A stretch of DNA of 64,000 nt from Pseudoduganella lutea (lineage in GTDB: Bacteria; Pseudomonadota; Gammaproteobacteria; Burkholderiales; Burkholderiaceae_D). The stretch covers positions 5,828,001 through 5,892,000 of the forward strand of contig NZ_CP035913.1 of the NCBI RefSeq assembly GCF_004209755.1, written 5' to 3'. How positions within the stretch are numbered: position 1 is the first letter of the stretch; every line of letters starts with the position of its first letter. The notes under the pieces were generated by a model. That model saw only the letters and a list, made by a program, of their open reading frames with translations. It was not told the DNA's origin and did not search any database. The position numbers and the translations under genes were made by a program. Of this stretch, positions 18,140 through 26,418 are shown piece by piece.

Positions 18140-18760
18140 TCAACCAGCCTGCAGCGCGGACCCGATGGCGCTGCGCAGTTGCTCGAACGGCAATGGCTTC
18201 GGCAGCACCCGTATGTCGGCCGGTAGCGACATCGACGATATCGTCGAGCGTTCCAACCCGCTGACCACGATGACCTGCATGCCGGCGTAGTCCGGGTTCG
18301 CGCGCAGTTTCTGGATCATGCGGACCCCGTCCATGCCCTGCATCTGCAGGTCCGTGACCAGGATCCGCGGGCGCTCGCGCCCGATCTCGAGCAGCGCGTC
18401 GAAGCCGTCCCGGGCCTTGACGATGTCGATCTGCATATCCCAGCCGGACAGTTCCAATTCGTACCGCTGCAGCATGGCTGGTTCATCGTCCACGACGAGC
18501 ACGCGGTGACGTACCTGCGCCGCCGCGCTGGCGCTCACCGCACGCGCCTGGCGGCGTTCGAGCACCAGCCTTTCCACCGACGCCTTGACGATGCGGCGGT
18601 GGCCACCGGCCGTCTTCCACGCTTGCAGCACGCCGCTCTCGACCCACAGCTGCACGGTGCGGTGCGCAACGCCCAGGATGGCAGCGGCTTCCTTTGTCGA
18701 GTAATACTCGGTTGCGTCGTCGTTGCTGCCAGTTATGCCGGGGTGGGATTGCTGGGTCAT
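18140..18760 (-). CDS. Response regulator with N-terminal excisionase/MerR-like HTH
   Basis: 206 residues. Residues about 18-70 form a winged HTH of the excisionase/BldC type (YYSTKEAAAILGVAHRTVQLWVE, then GGHRRI), and residues about 85-205 a receiver domain: VLVVDDEPAMLQ has the acidic pair, VTDLQMQGMDG the phospho-acceptor aspartate, and VLPKPLPFEQL the conserved lysine. The order DNA-binding first, receiver last is the reverse of most response regulators. No histidine kinase lies beside it. Repeated motifs right upstream (18767-18848) may be its own binding sites. Confidence 0.82.
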   Translation of the reverse strand: MTQQSHPGITGSNDDATEYYSTKEAAAILGVAHRTVQLWVESGVLQAWKTAGGHRRIVKASVERLVLERRQARAVSASAAAQVRHRVLVVDDEPAMLQRYELELSGWDMQIDIVKARDGFDALLEIGRERPRILVTDLQMQGMDGVRMIQKLRANPDYAGMQVIVVSGLERSTISSMSLPADIRVLPKPLPFEQLRSAIGSALQAG

Positions 18761-18766
18761 GGGAGC

Positions 18767-18848
18767 TGCCAGGGGTGGGCACTGCAGGGGTTGTTCAGAT
18801 GAACTGCCAGGGGTGAGTGTTATCAGTAGGATGCCAGGCAGGGGTGAG
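18767..18848. promoter_or_regulatory. Iterated TGCCAGGGGTGAG motif before the HTH-receiver gene
   Basis: TGCCAGGGGTGGG at 18767-18779, TGCCAGGGGTGAG at 18805-18817 and TGCCAGGCAGGGGTGAG at 18832-18848 are near-identical copies, the third with a 4-bp insertion. A weaker copy sits at 18782-18790. They fill the first 90 bp upstream of the HTH-receiver start codon, a typical place for cooperative operator sites. Confidence 0.5.
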
Positions 18849-18981
18849 TCGAAGAGAATTATAGATCAGCGTTATCGGGTGGCGAACGCCCAAGGCAGGT
18901 TTTACGATGTTTTGGCAGGTTTGTTGCTTTTTGATAGTCACAAAAATACCGTGACACTGGCATACGTCAGGCGTGTCGATG

Positions 18982-19791
18982 CTAGCCGCGACCTTGCCCG
19001 GCCCCGGTCCGCTGGTCAACACTTGCAGGAACACGGCGATGCAGGGCGCTCCTGAACGCGGTCGGCGTATAACCGGTTCGATCCTTGAATGCGGTAGCGA
19101 AATTGCCGGCGTTCTGGAATCCCACCAGTTGCGCAATATCGCGCACCTCCATCTCCGTATCGCGCAGCAGGGTGGTGGCGCGCTCGACGCGTAGTTCGCG
19201 TACGTACTCAAAGACGCTGCAGCCTACCCGCGCGCGGAATAACTGATTGAGTTTTTCGCGATAGGTGCCGACCCGGTGGGCGATTTCCGTCAAGCCCGGC
19301 AGATTGCCGATATTCTCGGCAATGACCCGCTTGGCGGCGGTCAGCAACACCGCATCGGCGTCGCCATCCTCGGCGGAAAACCCTTTCGCCGGCCCATGCC
19401 GTTGTGCCAGGCGCAAGTGGATGCCGATCCGGACCAGCAGTTCCTCGCTGTCGAACGGCTTCGTGATGTAGTCGACGGCGCCCGCCATCAACCCAGTGAC
19501 CCGTTCCAGCGGACTGTCCGCACCGCTGAGGAAAATGACCGGAATTCCGCTCGTGGCCGGGGAAGCCTGCAGCAGGCGGCAGCACGCAAAGCCATCGAGG
19601 TCGGGCATCTTCGCATCGAGCAGGATGAGGTCCGGCAGGTCCGTCTTCGCCAGCTCATAGGCCTGCGTCCCCGTGTTGGCGGACGTTACATGGTAGCCTG
19701 CTTCACTCAGCAGATCGACCAGCATCAGGCGTTCGAAGGCGGCATCGTCGACCACCATCACGTGGGCGGGTTGATCGAAGGCGTTGGCCAT
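18982..19791 (-). CDS. Response regulator, receiver plus AraC-type HTH
   Basis: 269 residues. The receiver domain spans about 8-130: VMVVDDAAFERLMLVD, the phospho-acceptor in LILLDAKMPDLDG and lysine in DYITKPFDSEEL. After a linker, residues about 145-245 form an AraC DNA-binding domain with two helix-turn-helices (LTEIAHRVGTYREKLNQLF and VRDIAQLVGFQNAGNFATAF). It should regulate transcription in response to phosphorylation. A kinase is not encoded next to it; the adjacent HTH-receiver and tandem-PAS genes run the same way and may belong to the same signalling set. Confidence 0.88.
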   Translation of the reverse strand: MANAFDQPAHVMVVDDAAFERLMLVDLLSEAGYHVTSANTGTQAYELAKTDLPDLILLDAKMPDLDGFACCRLLQASPATSGIPVIFLSGADSPLERVTGLMAGAVDYITKPFDSEELLVRIGIHLRLAQRHGPAKGFSAEDGDADAVLLTAAKRVIAENIGNLPGLTEIAHRVGTYREKLNQLFRARVGCSVFEYVRELRVERATTLLRDTEMEVRDIAQLVGFQNAGNFATAFKDRTGYTPTAFRSALHRRVPASVDQRTGAGQGRG

Positions 19792-19868
19792 GTCTCCTCC
19801 AGCAATCGACGCACGGAGGCGTCAGGGTAAAGACTGCGTTCACTTCAAGTGTTCGGCTTGATACGGCA

Positions 19869-20177
19869 TCAATGTGACAGTGCGTTGACTGTCAGGCGAC
19901 CCACCAGCTGTTCCTGGCTGATGGACCGGTCCACGATATTTCCGGAAGCAAGCGGTTTTTCGGTCACGCAGGCAATCGCGCTCAGCATCGCGGTCAGTAC
20001 CGCATAGCTGGCATCCCGGACCGATATGTGAAGAATGACCGCGTCGGACGTAAAAGACTCCATCTGCAACACATGACCGTTATTCGCCTGAACCTGGCAG
20101 ATGACGTCCGACAGGGCGGCGGCAATCGGTCTGTCGATCGCGATGTTCAGTTGAAAGCTTGGCGCGAAATTCTGCAT
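19869..20177 (-). CDS. Hypothetical protein (102 aa)
   Basis: 102 residues beginning MQNFAPSFQLNIAIDRP. I do not recognise a named family. Alternating strands and helices (a strand near 9-14, a helix 18-32, a strand 49-53, a helix 57-70) recall a small ACT-like fold, which is an inference from pattern only. It has a fair ribosome site (AGGAACG) and lies upstream of, and in the same direction as, the receiver-AraC gene with a 77-bp gap, so the two may be co-transcribed. Confidence 0.6.
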   Translation of the reverse strand: MQNFAPSFQLNIAIDRPIAAALSDVICQVQANNGHVLQMESFTSDAVILHISVRDASYAVLTAMLSAIACVTEKPLASGNIVDRSISQEQLVGRLTVNALSH

Positions 20178-20587
20178 CGTTCCTCATTGCGGTGTTGTCG
20201 GGCCGGTCGATAGCTATCACATTGGAGGCTAGGGTATCACTTTTACTGATTTTTCGGTTGGCACAATCATGCAATATTTTTGTCATGGAATTTTTCTTTC
20301 GGATTGCATTCGGATACCGGTCCATTACTGCCGCACTTGCGCGTTGATGCCTGGGTAACCATTCCGATGATTTCCAGACCGAACGTGACAAACATGACAT
20401 GGCCGTGCCGGATCGGTGCCGGGCATGTAACAGGCAAAGAGGCGGCCGTGGCAGAGCGGTTTACGTCATGGCTGGCGACGCCGACGGACGCACCATAATT
20501 TTTTGATCACCTGTCGATTTCACGCGGTATCGTTCGTCGTGACAGTGCAGAACCCGTCATTCCACCCAACTTCATCGAAAGGACGTC
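20178..20587. other. Divergent intergenic region
   Basis: 410 bp between the leftward small protein gene and the rightward VOC gene. Base composition is lower in GC around 20220-20330 and 20495-20510, fitting promoters for both genes. No RNA structure or protein gene could be supported. Confidence 0.4.
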
Positions 20588-21022
20588 ATGAACAAGCAGA
20601 TCTTCGTCAACCTGCCCGTCACAGACCTCGACAAATCCAAGGCTTTCTTCCAGGCGCTGGGCTATGCCTTCAATGCGCAGTTCACCAACGAGAGCGGTGC
20701 CTGTCTGGTCATCAACGAAGGCAGCATCCACGCCATGCTGCTGACCCGGGATTTCTTCAAGACCTTCATCGACAAACCCCTTGCGCAAGCGAAAGAGGCG
20801 ACCGGCGTGCTGATCTGCCTGAGCTGCGAAAGCCGCGAGGAAGTCGATGGAATCGTCGCGAAAGCACTTGCGGCCGGTGGCAGGGCGCCACGCGAGCCAC
20901 AAGACCACGGTTTCATGTACAGCCATGCCTTCGAAGACCTGGATGGCCATGTGTGGGAATTCGTGTGGATGGCGCCGCAGGCGCCGGAAGCCCTTGAACC
21001 GACCGTGGCGGTCGGCCGATGA
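20588..21022 (+). CDS. VOC family protein (glyoxalase/bleomycin-resistance fold)
   Basis: 144 residues, start MNKQIFVNLPVTDLDKSKAF with GAAAGG before it. The two beta-alpha-beta-beta-beta modules of the vicinal oxygen chelate fold are clear: the first over residues 3-60, the second from ATGVLICLSC to the closing AFEDLDGHVWEFVWM. The last segment has the metal-binding glutamate (HVWEFVW) typical of the family. Members can be lyases, dioxygenases or binding proteins; the role here is unknown. It stands alone, with decayed genes downstream. Confidence 0.88.
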   Translation: MNKQIFVNLPVTDLDKSKAFFQALGYAFNAQFTNESGACLVINEGSIHAMLLTRDFFKTFIDKPLAQAKEATGVLICLSCESREEVDGIVAKALAAGGRAPREPQDHGFMYSHAFEDLDGHVWEFVWMAPQAPEALEPTVAVGR

Positions 21023-21028
21023 CACGGG

Positions 21029-21151
21029 TTATGAGGCGTTCTTGACGACACCGCCATCGACGCGCAGCGCTGCGCCAGCGGTCGCCGATGCCGGCGGGCT
21101 TGCCACTTGGGCGATAAGTGAGGCCAGCCGGTTGCCGCCAGCCTGGTAAAC
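21029..21151 (-). pseudogene. Remnant of a short-chain dehydrogenase C-terminus
   Basis: Read leftward, about 40 codons end in SATAGAALRVDGGVVKNAS and a stop. This is the standard end of SDR oxidoreductases of the type that finish with an AALRVDGG motif, preceded by ASLIAQVASPPA as the helix before it. No matching upstream part of an SDR (no TGxxxGIG or YxxxK) is found in any frame to the right. It is therefore a broken gene end, lying next to the tctA wreck. Confidence 0.65.
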
Positions 21152-21229
21152 CACGTCTAGTTCGATGCCTTGACCCAGGGCGGCATCGAGATGCTGCGCC
21201 TTGTCGGCGAAGGCCGTTCAAAGCAGCGC

Positions 21230-21926
21230 GGGCCCGACCGGCCTGGCGGGCGCGGGGACACCATCAAGTCCCACATGAAAGCCATCCCGCGGAAACGGGA
21301 TGCGTATGCCCATGCGGGGATGATCGCGTCGCGGCGCCCGAAGCGGCCAACAACGCGGGCGCGCAGGTCTCGTTCATTCCGATGCTGATGCTGGGGATTC
21401 CTTCGAACCCGGTGATGGCGCTGACGATCGGAGCGACGATCATCCAGGGCATTCAGTTGGGGCCGGCGGTGATGACTGAACAGCCTGAACTGTTCCGGGG
21501 GCATCATCGCATCGATGTGGATCGGGAATTTTTTCCTGATCGTCCTGAATAGGCCTATGATCGGCCTCTGGGTGCGCATGATCATGGTGCCCTATCACCT
21601 GCTGTATCTGGCCATCCTGCTATTCTGCGCGATCGGGGTGGTCAGCCTGAACAACAGCGACTTCGACATTTACCTGATGGGGCATTCGGCCTGTTCGCTA
21701 TCTCTGCGCCAAGCTTGAATGCGGACCGGCGGCCCTGATGCTCGGCTTCATTACCGGGCCGATCAAGGAGGAGTATTAGCGGCGTGCCTTGCTGCTGTCG
21801 CGCAGTGACTCGACCGTGTTCTTGAACAGCCCCATCAGTGCAACCATGCTGGCCATTCACTGGTGGCGCTGGTGATCGTCATGCTGCCGCGCTGCGAAAA
21901 AAACGCCAGGAGGCATCCGTCGGTTA
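21230..21926 (+). pseudogene. Decayed tripartite tricarboxylate transporter gene (tctA-like)
   Basis: Pieces of a TctA membrane protein appear in order but in shifting frames: VAAPEAANNAGAQVSFIPML, then LGIPSNPVMALTIGATIIQG up to about 21498; after a one-base shift, MWIGNFFLIVLNRPMIGLW and AILLFCAIGVVSLNNSDFDIYL up to about 21675; after another shift, LECGPAALMLGFITGPIKEEY, an in-frame stop, and RRALLLSRSDSTVFLNSPIS up to the end. The N-terminal half is missing. TctA would take up carboxylates with a periplasmic binding protein; none is here. The gene is dead. Confidence 0.82.
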
Positions 21927-22707
21927 ACGGGCCGGCGCTGGCCCGGGCGGGAGACGTCGGCCGTCACAGTGCGGGCCGAAGGTCATTGAAAGGCCTTTCG
22001 GTAACAAGCTGGTTATGATGAAGCGAGCGTCATATGCCAGCACGCCTATGGATGTCGCGACCTGACGAATTGCTGAGTGATAGTTCGTCGCCGTGAGATC
22101 TCCAAGCCGCATGAGCGGAGGGACTCAGCAGTAATGGCATTTCCGATGGTATTGGACTGCAATGAGTGCTGTTTCGCGAGCAGGATAAGAAGCTTCGCAA
22201 TTGAATGCTGCGCGGTGCCGTGTGCGCAGGCGGGACTACCTTAACCCGCGGCGGCAGCGGCGGCCTAGATGTACAGGTCGATCGGCACGACCAGGCTGAA
22301 CGGTCTCGACCCTGACGTTCGTTGCACCGTATGCTAATGCTTATTGCCAACTGTCCACAATCGCGTTGCCGATTTCCTGTCTGAAGCCGTCCCGCCTACT
22401 GGCGCTTTATGTTCAATAACTCAGCGGCATGGCATGCCATTCGTCTTAACACATGGCCTTCGTGAAGACGTAAAGCAGACACTTTAACAACTCACGCAGC
22501 AAGGCTTGCTTCTGTTTGCAATTAGGTTGAAACTGGATGATGCATCAGCTGCAGCCTAAGAAGGAAGAACTACCACAGCAATAAAACGGATAGTGGGCGC
22601 TCTGGTATTCCAAACTGCGCACAGTTCTTATCATGTAAAAATTTTTCGTCAGTCGTCAAATACTCGCGCCATGACAGCATTAACTTCGGAGATGAAGGGG
22701 ATGCCTT
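21927..22707. other. Region without a supported gene, upstream of the CHAT-STAND operon
   Basis: 781 bp. GC content falls across it from left to right, marking the left edge of the low-GC island. Short frames exist on both strands but none has a ribosome site plus recognisable content. The last 130 bp, AT-rich around 22625-22645, should carry the promoter of the CHAT-STAND gene. Confidence 0.4.
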
Positions 22708-25700
22708 ATGCAAAAGTTGGAAATCCGACATGACCCGGAAGGTGACGGTTTTCACTTCAGGGTACAGCGAATTCTCCCTGATAGTATCAGAGAAGCGGCA
22801 GCGGTCGCAGTCGCCGATCCACTAGCACTAGCGCTGAGCCAGACCAATTCGCGCCTGGGTGATGAGCTTACGTGGTATCTGGAGTATTACCTGGACTATC
22901 CATACGGGCCCAACCAGCAGCGCGCCGAACGCGTTACAACCGCGCTCAAGGAGTGGGGTATACAGGCGTTTAATGCCTTATTCGGCCAAGATAAAGCTCG
23001 AGATTGGTACCGTGATGCCACTCGTAGCGCCCATGCGGAACTGCACCTAATTATTACCAGTGACGATGCGCGGGTGCTTGCTTGGCCATGGGAGGCGTTG
23101 CATGATCCTCTGGTTGGCGACTTGGCGCTTCACTGCCGCATCGAGCGCCAGCTTCAGTACTTGGAAGATCCTCCTGAGCCGCATCCGGCGCTTTCGCGTG
23201 AAAGCATCGGTATCTTGCTAGTTACCGCACGTCCCTACGACGCCGACGTAGGCTATCGAAGTATCTCGCGTCCCTTGGTTGAACTCATTCACAAGGAAAA
23301 TCTGCCTGCCAGAGTCAAGCTACTCCGTCCGCCCACTTTCGATCAGTTGCGTGCGGAGCTTCAGGCAAACCCGGGTGCTTACCATATCGTGCATTTTGAC
23401 GGTCACGGTGGATTCGGCATTGAGTCTGACAAGACTGGTCAAAAGCTGAAAGGAGCACAGGGGCAGCTCATATTTGAGCAGCACGACGGAAGCGAAGCGT
23501 TTGTTACAGGAGAGCTGCTAAGCCAACTGCTGCGTGAGCATCGCATTCCAATCGCCGTGCTCAATGCCTGCCAATCGGCTACGCTAGATGCGGAAGCCGA
23601 AGATGCCTTTGCCTCAGTCGCTACTTCGCTATTGAAGGCTGGTGTGCGTAGCGTTGTAGCTATGGGCTACTCGCTGTACGTGAGTGCGGCTCGGGAGTTT
23701 CTGCCACCATTCTACCGGCGACTGTTTGAGTCTGGTAGTGTAGCTGACGCAACCCGTGCTGGCCGCCAAGCACTCGTTGCGCATCCCGAACGTAGATCCG
23801 GCTTTGCCCTTCAGGACTGGCTCGTACCGGTTTTGTACCAGCAGCAACCCCTGCACTTTAAATTCACTAAACAAACCCACGTTGAAACGCATGCTTCCGA
23901 GTTCGTCATTCCTGAGGCGGCTCGGCTCGACACCAGTGAAACGCCGTATGGTCTGATCGGTCGCGATAGCGCAGTGTTGGCATTAGAGCGCGCTAGCCGC
24001 CGGCCACCTGCTGCTCTGCTGGTGCACGGTATGGGCGGAGTGGGCAAGACAACGCTGGTGCGCGGCTATATCGATTGGTTGGCGCGCACCGAAGGTCTAC
24101 CGCCGAAGATCGTATGGATATCGTTCGTGGATACTGGTTTTGCGGATTACGTGCTCAGCCGACTAGTCGAGGCCACCTTAGGTATCGAGGCTATCGCTGA
24201 GCCGGGAGCCCAGAAGTGGTCACAGCTTGTACGCTTCCTACGGAATGCCCCACTCTTGATCGTTTGGGACGACTTCAAATGTACGAACAATACTGCTGAT
24301 GTTGGGACGGATGAAACATCGGGCTGCCTCATTTCGGCAGATGACCGTCAACGGCTCAAACATTTTCTCCAGCAGCTGCGCGGAGGTAAAAGTAAGGTAC
24401 TCATCACGAGCCGTACCGATGAGGACTGGCTGGATACTTCAGAGTGCTGGCGAATTCCGTTAAGTGGCCTGCAGGGCGAAGAGCGCGAGGAGTTGGCGCA
24501 GCATATTCTGTCCGACCATGGCATCCGGCTTAATCCTAAAGACCATAAAACGACTGACCTGATCACGAGTATGGAAGGGCATCCACTGATGATGCGTGTC
24601 ATTTTACCCAAGTTAGCACGAGAAAGCCCTGCTACGTTGATGCAGGCGATGGCGCAATACCTGGCAGAACCTGCCAGCTTCAATTCGATAGAGCGCCAGC
24701 TTTACGCAACGTTGTGCTACGTTCAGGGTGGGCTGCCAACTAAACTTAAACCTTTGCTATACCCAGTTGGATTGCACGGCGGCAATGTAGACACGGCCGA
24801 GCTAGCCAATATGGCAAGTAGAGCTGCTCAACCATTTACAGCTCAGCAGACGCAAAACGCCATGGAGATGTTAGAGGCGGCGGGACTCGCACAGGAAATA
24901 GGCTGCAATATATTCAAACTGCATCCGGCGCTCGTCTGCTATCTGCGCGGCGAGGCGAAAAGCGTTGTTGACAGCGCCGCAGCGCAGGCATGGCGCCATG
25001 CTTTTGTGGCTACTATGGCGACTTTAGTCGGTCTGAACGTAAGCAGCCCGTTACACTCCCAACATACATTCTATTCGTTCTTTGGTAAGAGTGTCGAGCA
25101 AGCATGCAAGATGGTCGATGATTTTGTTAGTCCTAAAGACTATGGCACGTTAATGCAATATCTAGGTAACTATGCCTATGAGCGGCAGGATATGTCGCAA
25201 GCTCGCACGTATTTCGAAACTTTAGCGCAGCATTCTGAAATGCACGGAAATGACACCCATGCGTCGGTAGCCTACCACATGCTCGGAATGGTGGCTGCGC
25301 GAGGGATGCAAGTCAATGTGGCTGAGGAGTGGTACCGAAAGTCTTTGAAGATTAAGGAGCGCCTATGCGATAAGCGCGGCGTGGCTGGTGCCCATCATCA
25401 GCTCGGACTTTTGGCCCAAGAGCGACGCGACCTTAATATGGCCGAGGGGGAATATCGCAGGGCATTAGGAATTAAGGAGGAGCTCGGTGACGAATCCGGG
25501 ATTGCGGCAACCTGTCATCAACTTGGAACGCTGGCCCATTCGCGGGGCGATTTTCATCTGGCCGAAATATGTTACAACAAGGCGCTTGGAATAACCGAGC
25601 GCCTGGGCGAGGAACGTGCCGCCGCAACCACCCTTCACCAGCTCGGTGTCTTAGCTGCGCACTACCACAAATTTGACGTGGCTGAAGTATGGTACCGTAA

Positions 25701-26376
25701 ATCGATGAACATTAGGGAGCGTATTCGTGATGAACTCGGCTTAGCTAACACTCATCATCAGCTCGGAATTTTAGCTTCGAAGCAGAATCGCTTCGATGTG
25801 GCTGAGAGCGAGTATCGCAAGGCGCTAGAGATAAAAGAGCGGCTCGGCAACGACTTCAGTACAGCGACTACCTACCATCAACTTGGGGAGGTCGCGCAAG
25901 CACGACGTGACTTTGATATAGCGGAGGGGTGGTATCTAAAGTCGTTCAAAATAAGGGCCGAGCTCCGCAATAGCCTCGGCGCCGCAGAAACATGTCATCA
26001 ACTCGGGATGATCGCAGAGGAGCGGCGAGCGTTAGACGTAGCCGAGGGGTGGTACCGTAAGTCGCTGGACTTCCTGAATAAGGAAGATAAGACTAACGCC
26101 GCGCATACGTACTATCGTCTCGGCATATTGGCAATGGAGCAACGCAATTTCGACATGGCTAACAATTGGTGCCTCAAATTCCTTGGAATAGCAGAGCGCC
26201 GAGGGGACCTGCTTGGCATTGCGATAATATACGAACAGCTCTGGGCGATATCTATGGAATTGTGCGATCTTGAAGCGGCAGACCGGTACTATCACAAGTC
26301 ATTGGATAGCCTCAGTGCGTACAACCTTACTCAACTGGAAGACGAGCGCCGTCGTATCCACACTCGAGATAGTTGA
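22708..26376 (+). CDS. CHAT protease - NB-ARC (STAND) ATPase - TPR protein
   Basis: 1222 residues, ATG preceded by AAGGGG. Residues about 50-395 are a CHAT (caspase-like) peptidase: HFDGHG gives catalytic histidine 233 and NACQSA cysteine 288. Residues about 397-700 are an NB-ARC nucleotide switch: GMGGVGKTT at 441-449, IVWDD with aspartates 521-522, then LITSRT as sensor and a winged-helix part. Residues about 855-1215 are nine 40-residue TPR units with repeated HQLG and AEGWYRKSL signatures. By family knowledge, STAND proteins oligomerise when the repeat part senses a trigger, here probably switching on the protease. Codon use is much less GC-rich than outside the island. It is the first gene of a two-gene operon. 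Confidence 0.9.
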   Translation: MQKLEIRHDPEGDGFHFRVQRILPDSIREAAAVAVADPLALALSQTNSRLGDELTWYLEYYLDYPYGPNQQRAERVTTALKEWGIQAFNALFGQDKARDWYRDATRSAHAELHLIITSDDARVLAWPWEALHDPLVGDLALHCRIERQLQYLEDPPEPHPALSRESIGILLVTARPYDADVGYRSISRPLVELIHKENLPARVKLLRPPTFDQLRAELQANPGAYHIVHFDGHGGFGIESDKTGQKLKGAQGQLIFEQHDGSEAFVTGELLSQLLREHRIPIAVLNACQSATLDAEAEDAFASVATSLLKAGVRSVVAMGYSLYVSAAREFLPPFYRRLFESGSVADATRAGRQALVAHPERRSGFALQDWLVPVLYQQQPLHFKFTKQTHVETHASEFVIPEAARLDTSETPYGLIGRDSAVLALERASRRPPAALLVHGMGGVGKTTLVRGYIDWLARTEGLPPKIVWISFVDTGFADYVLSRLVEATLGIEAIAEPGAQKWSQLVRFLRNAPLLIVWDDFKCTNNTADVGTDETSGCLISADDRQRLKHFLQQLRGGKSKVLITSRTDEDWLDTSECWRIPLSGLQGEEREELAQHILSDHGIRLNPKDHKTTDLITSMEGHPLMMRVILPKLARESPATLMQAMAQYLAEPASFNSIERQLYATLCYVQGGLPTKLKPLLYPVGLHGGNVDTAELANMASRAAQPFTAQQTQNAMEMLEAAGLAQEIGCNIFKLHPALVCYLRGEAKSVVDSAAAQAWRHAFVATMATLVGLNVSSPLHSQHTFYSFFGKSVEQACKMVDDFVSPKDYGTLMQYLGNYAYERQDMSQARTYFETLAQHSEMHGNDTHASVAYHMLGMVAARGMQVNVAEEWYRKSLKIKERLCDKRGVAGAHHQLGLLAQERRDLNMAEGEYRRALGIKEELGDESGIAATCHQLGTLAHSRGDFHLAEICYNKALGITERLGEERAAATTLHQLGVLAAHYHKFDVAEVWYRKSMNIRERIRDELGLANTHHQLGILASKQNRFDVAESEYRKALEIKERLGNDFSTATTYHQLGEVAQARRDFDIAEGWYLKSFKIRAELRNSLGAAETCHQLGMIAEERRALDVAEGWYRKSLDFLNKEDKTNAAHTYYRLGILAMEQRNFDMANNWCLKFLGIAERRGDLLGIAIIYEQLWAISMELCDLEAADRYYHKSLDSLSAYNLTQLEDERRRIHTRDS

Positions 26377-26418
26377 TCAGAGTCGCCCATTTCCATCGAC
26401 AGTCAAAGGTTATATAAC

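Noticed and set aside
22030..22350. Minus-strand frame of 106 codons in the gap before the CHAT-STAND gene
   Set aside because: Ser/Pro/Arg-rich low-information product with no ribosome site; probably chance.
25260..26300. Regular 120-bp repetition that could suggest a CRISPR or DNA satellite
   Set aside because: The period is 40 codons in frame, with changes mainly at third positions; it is the TPR array of the STAND protein.
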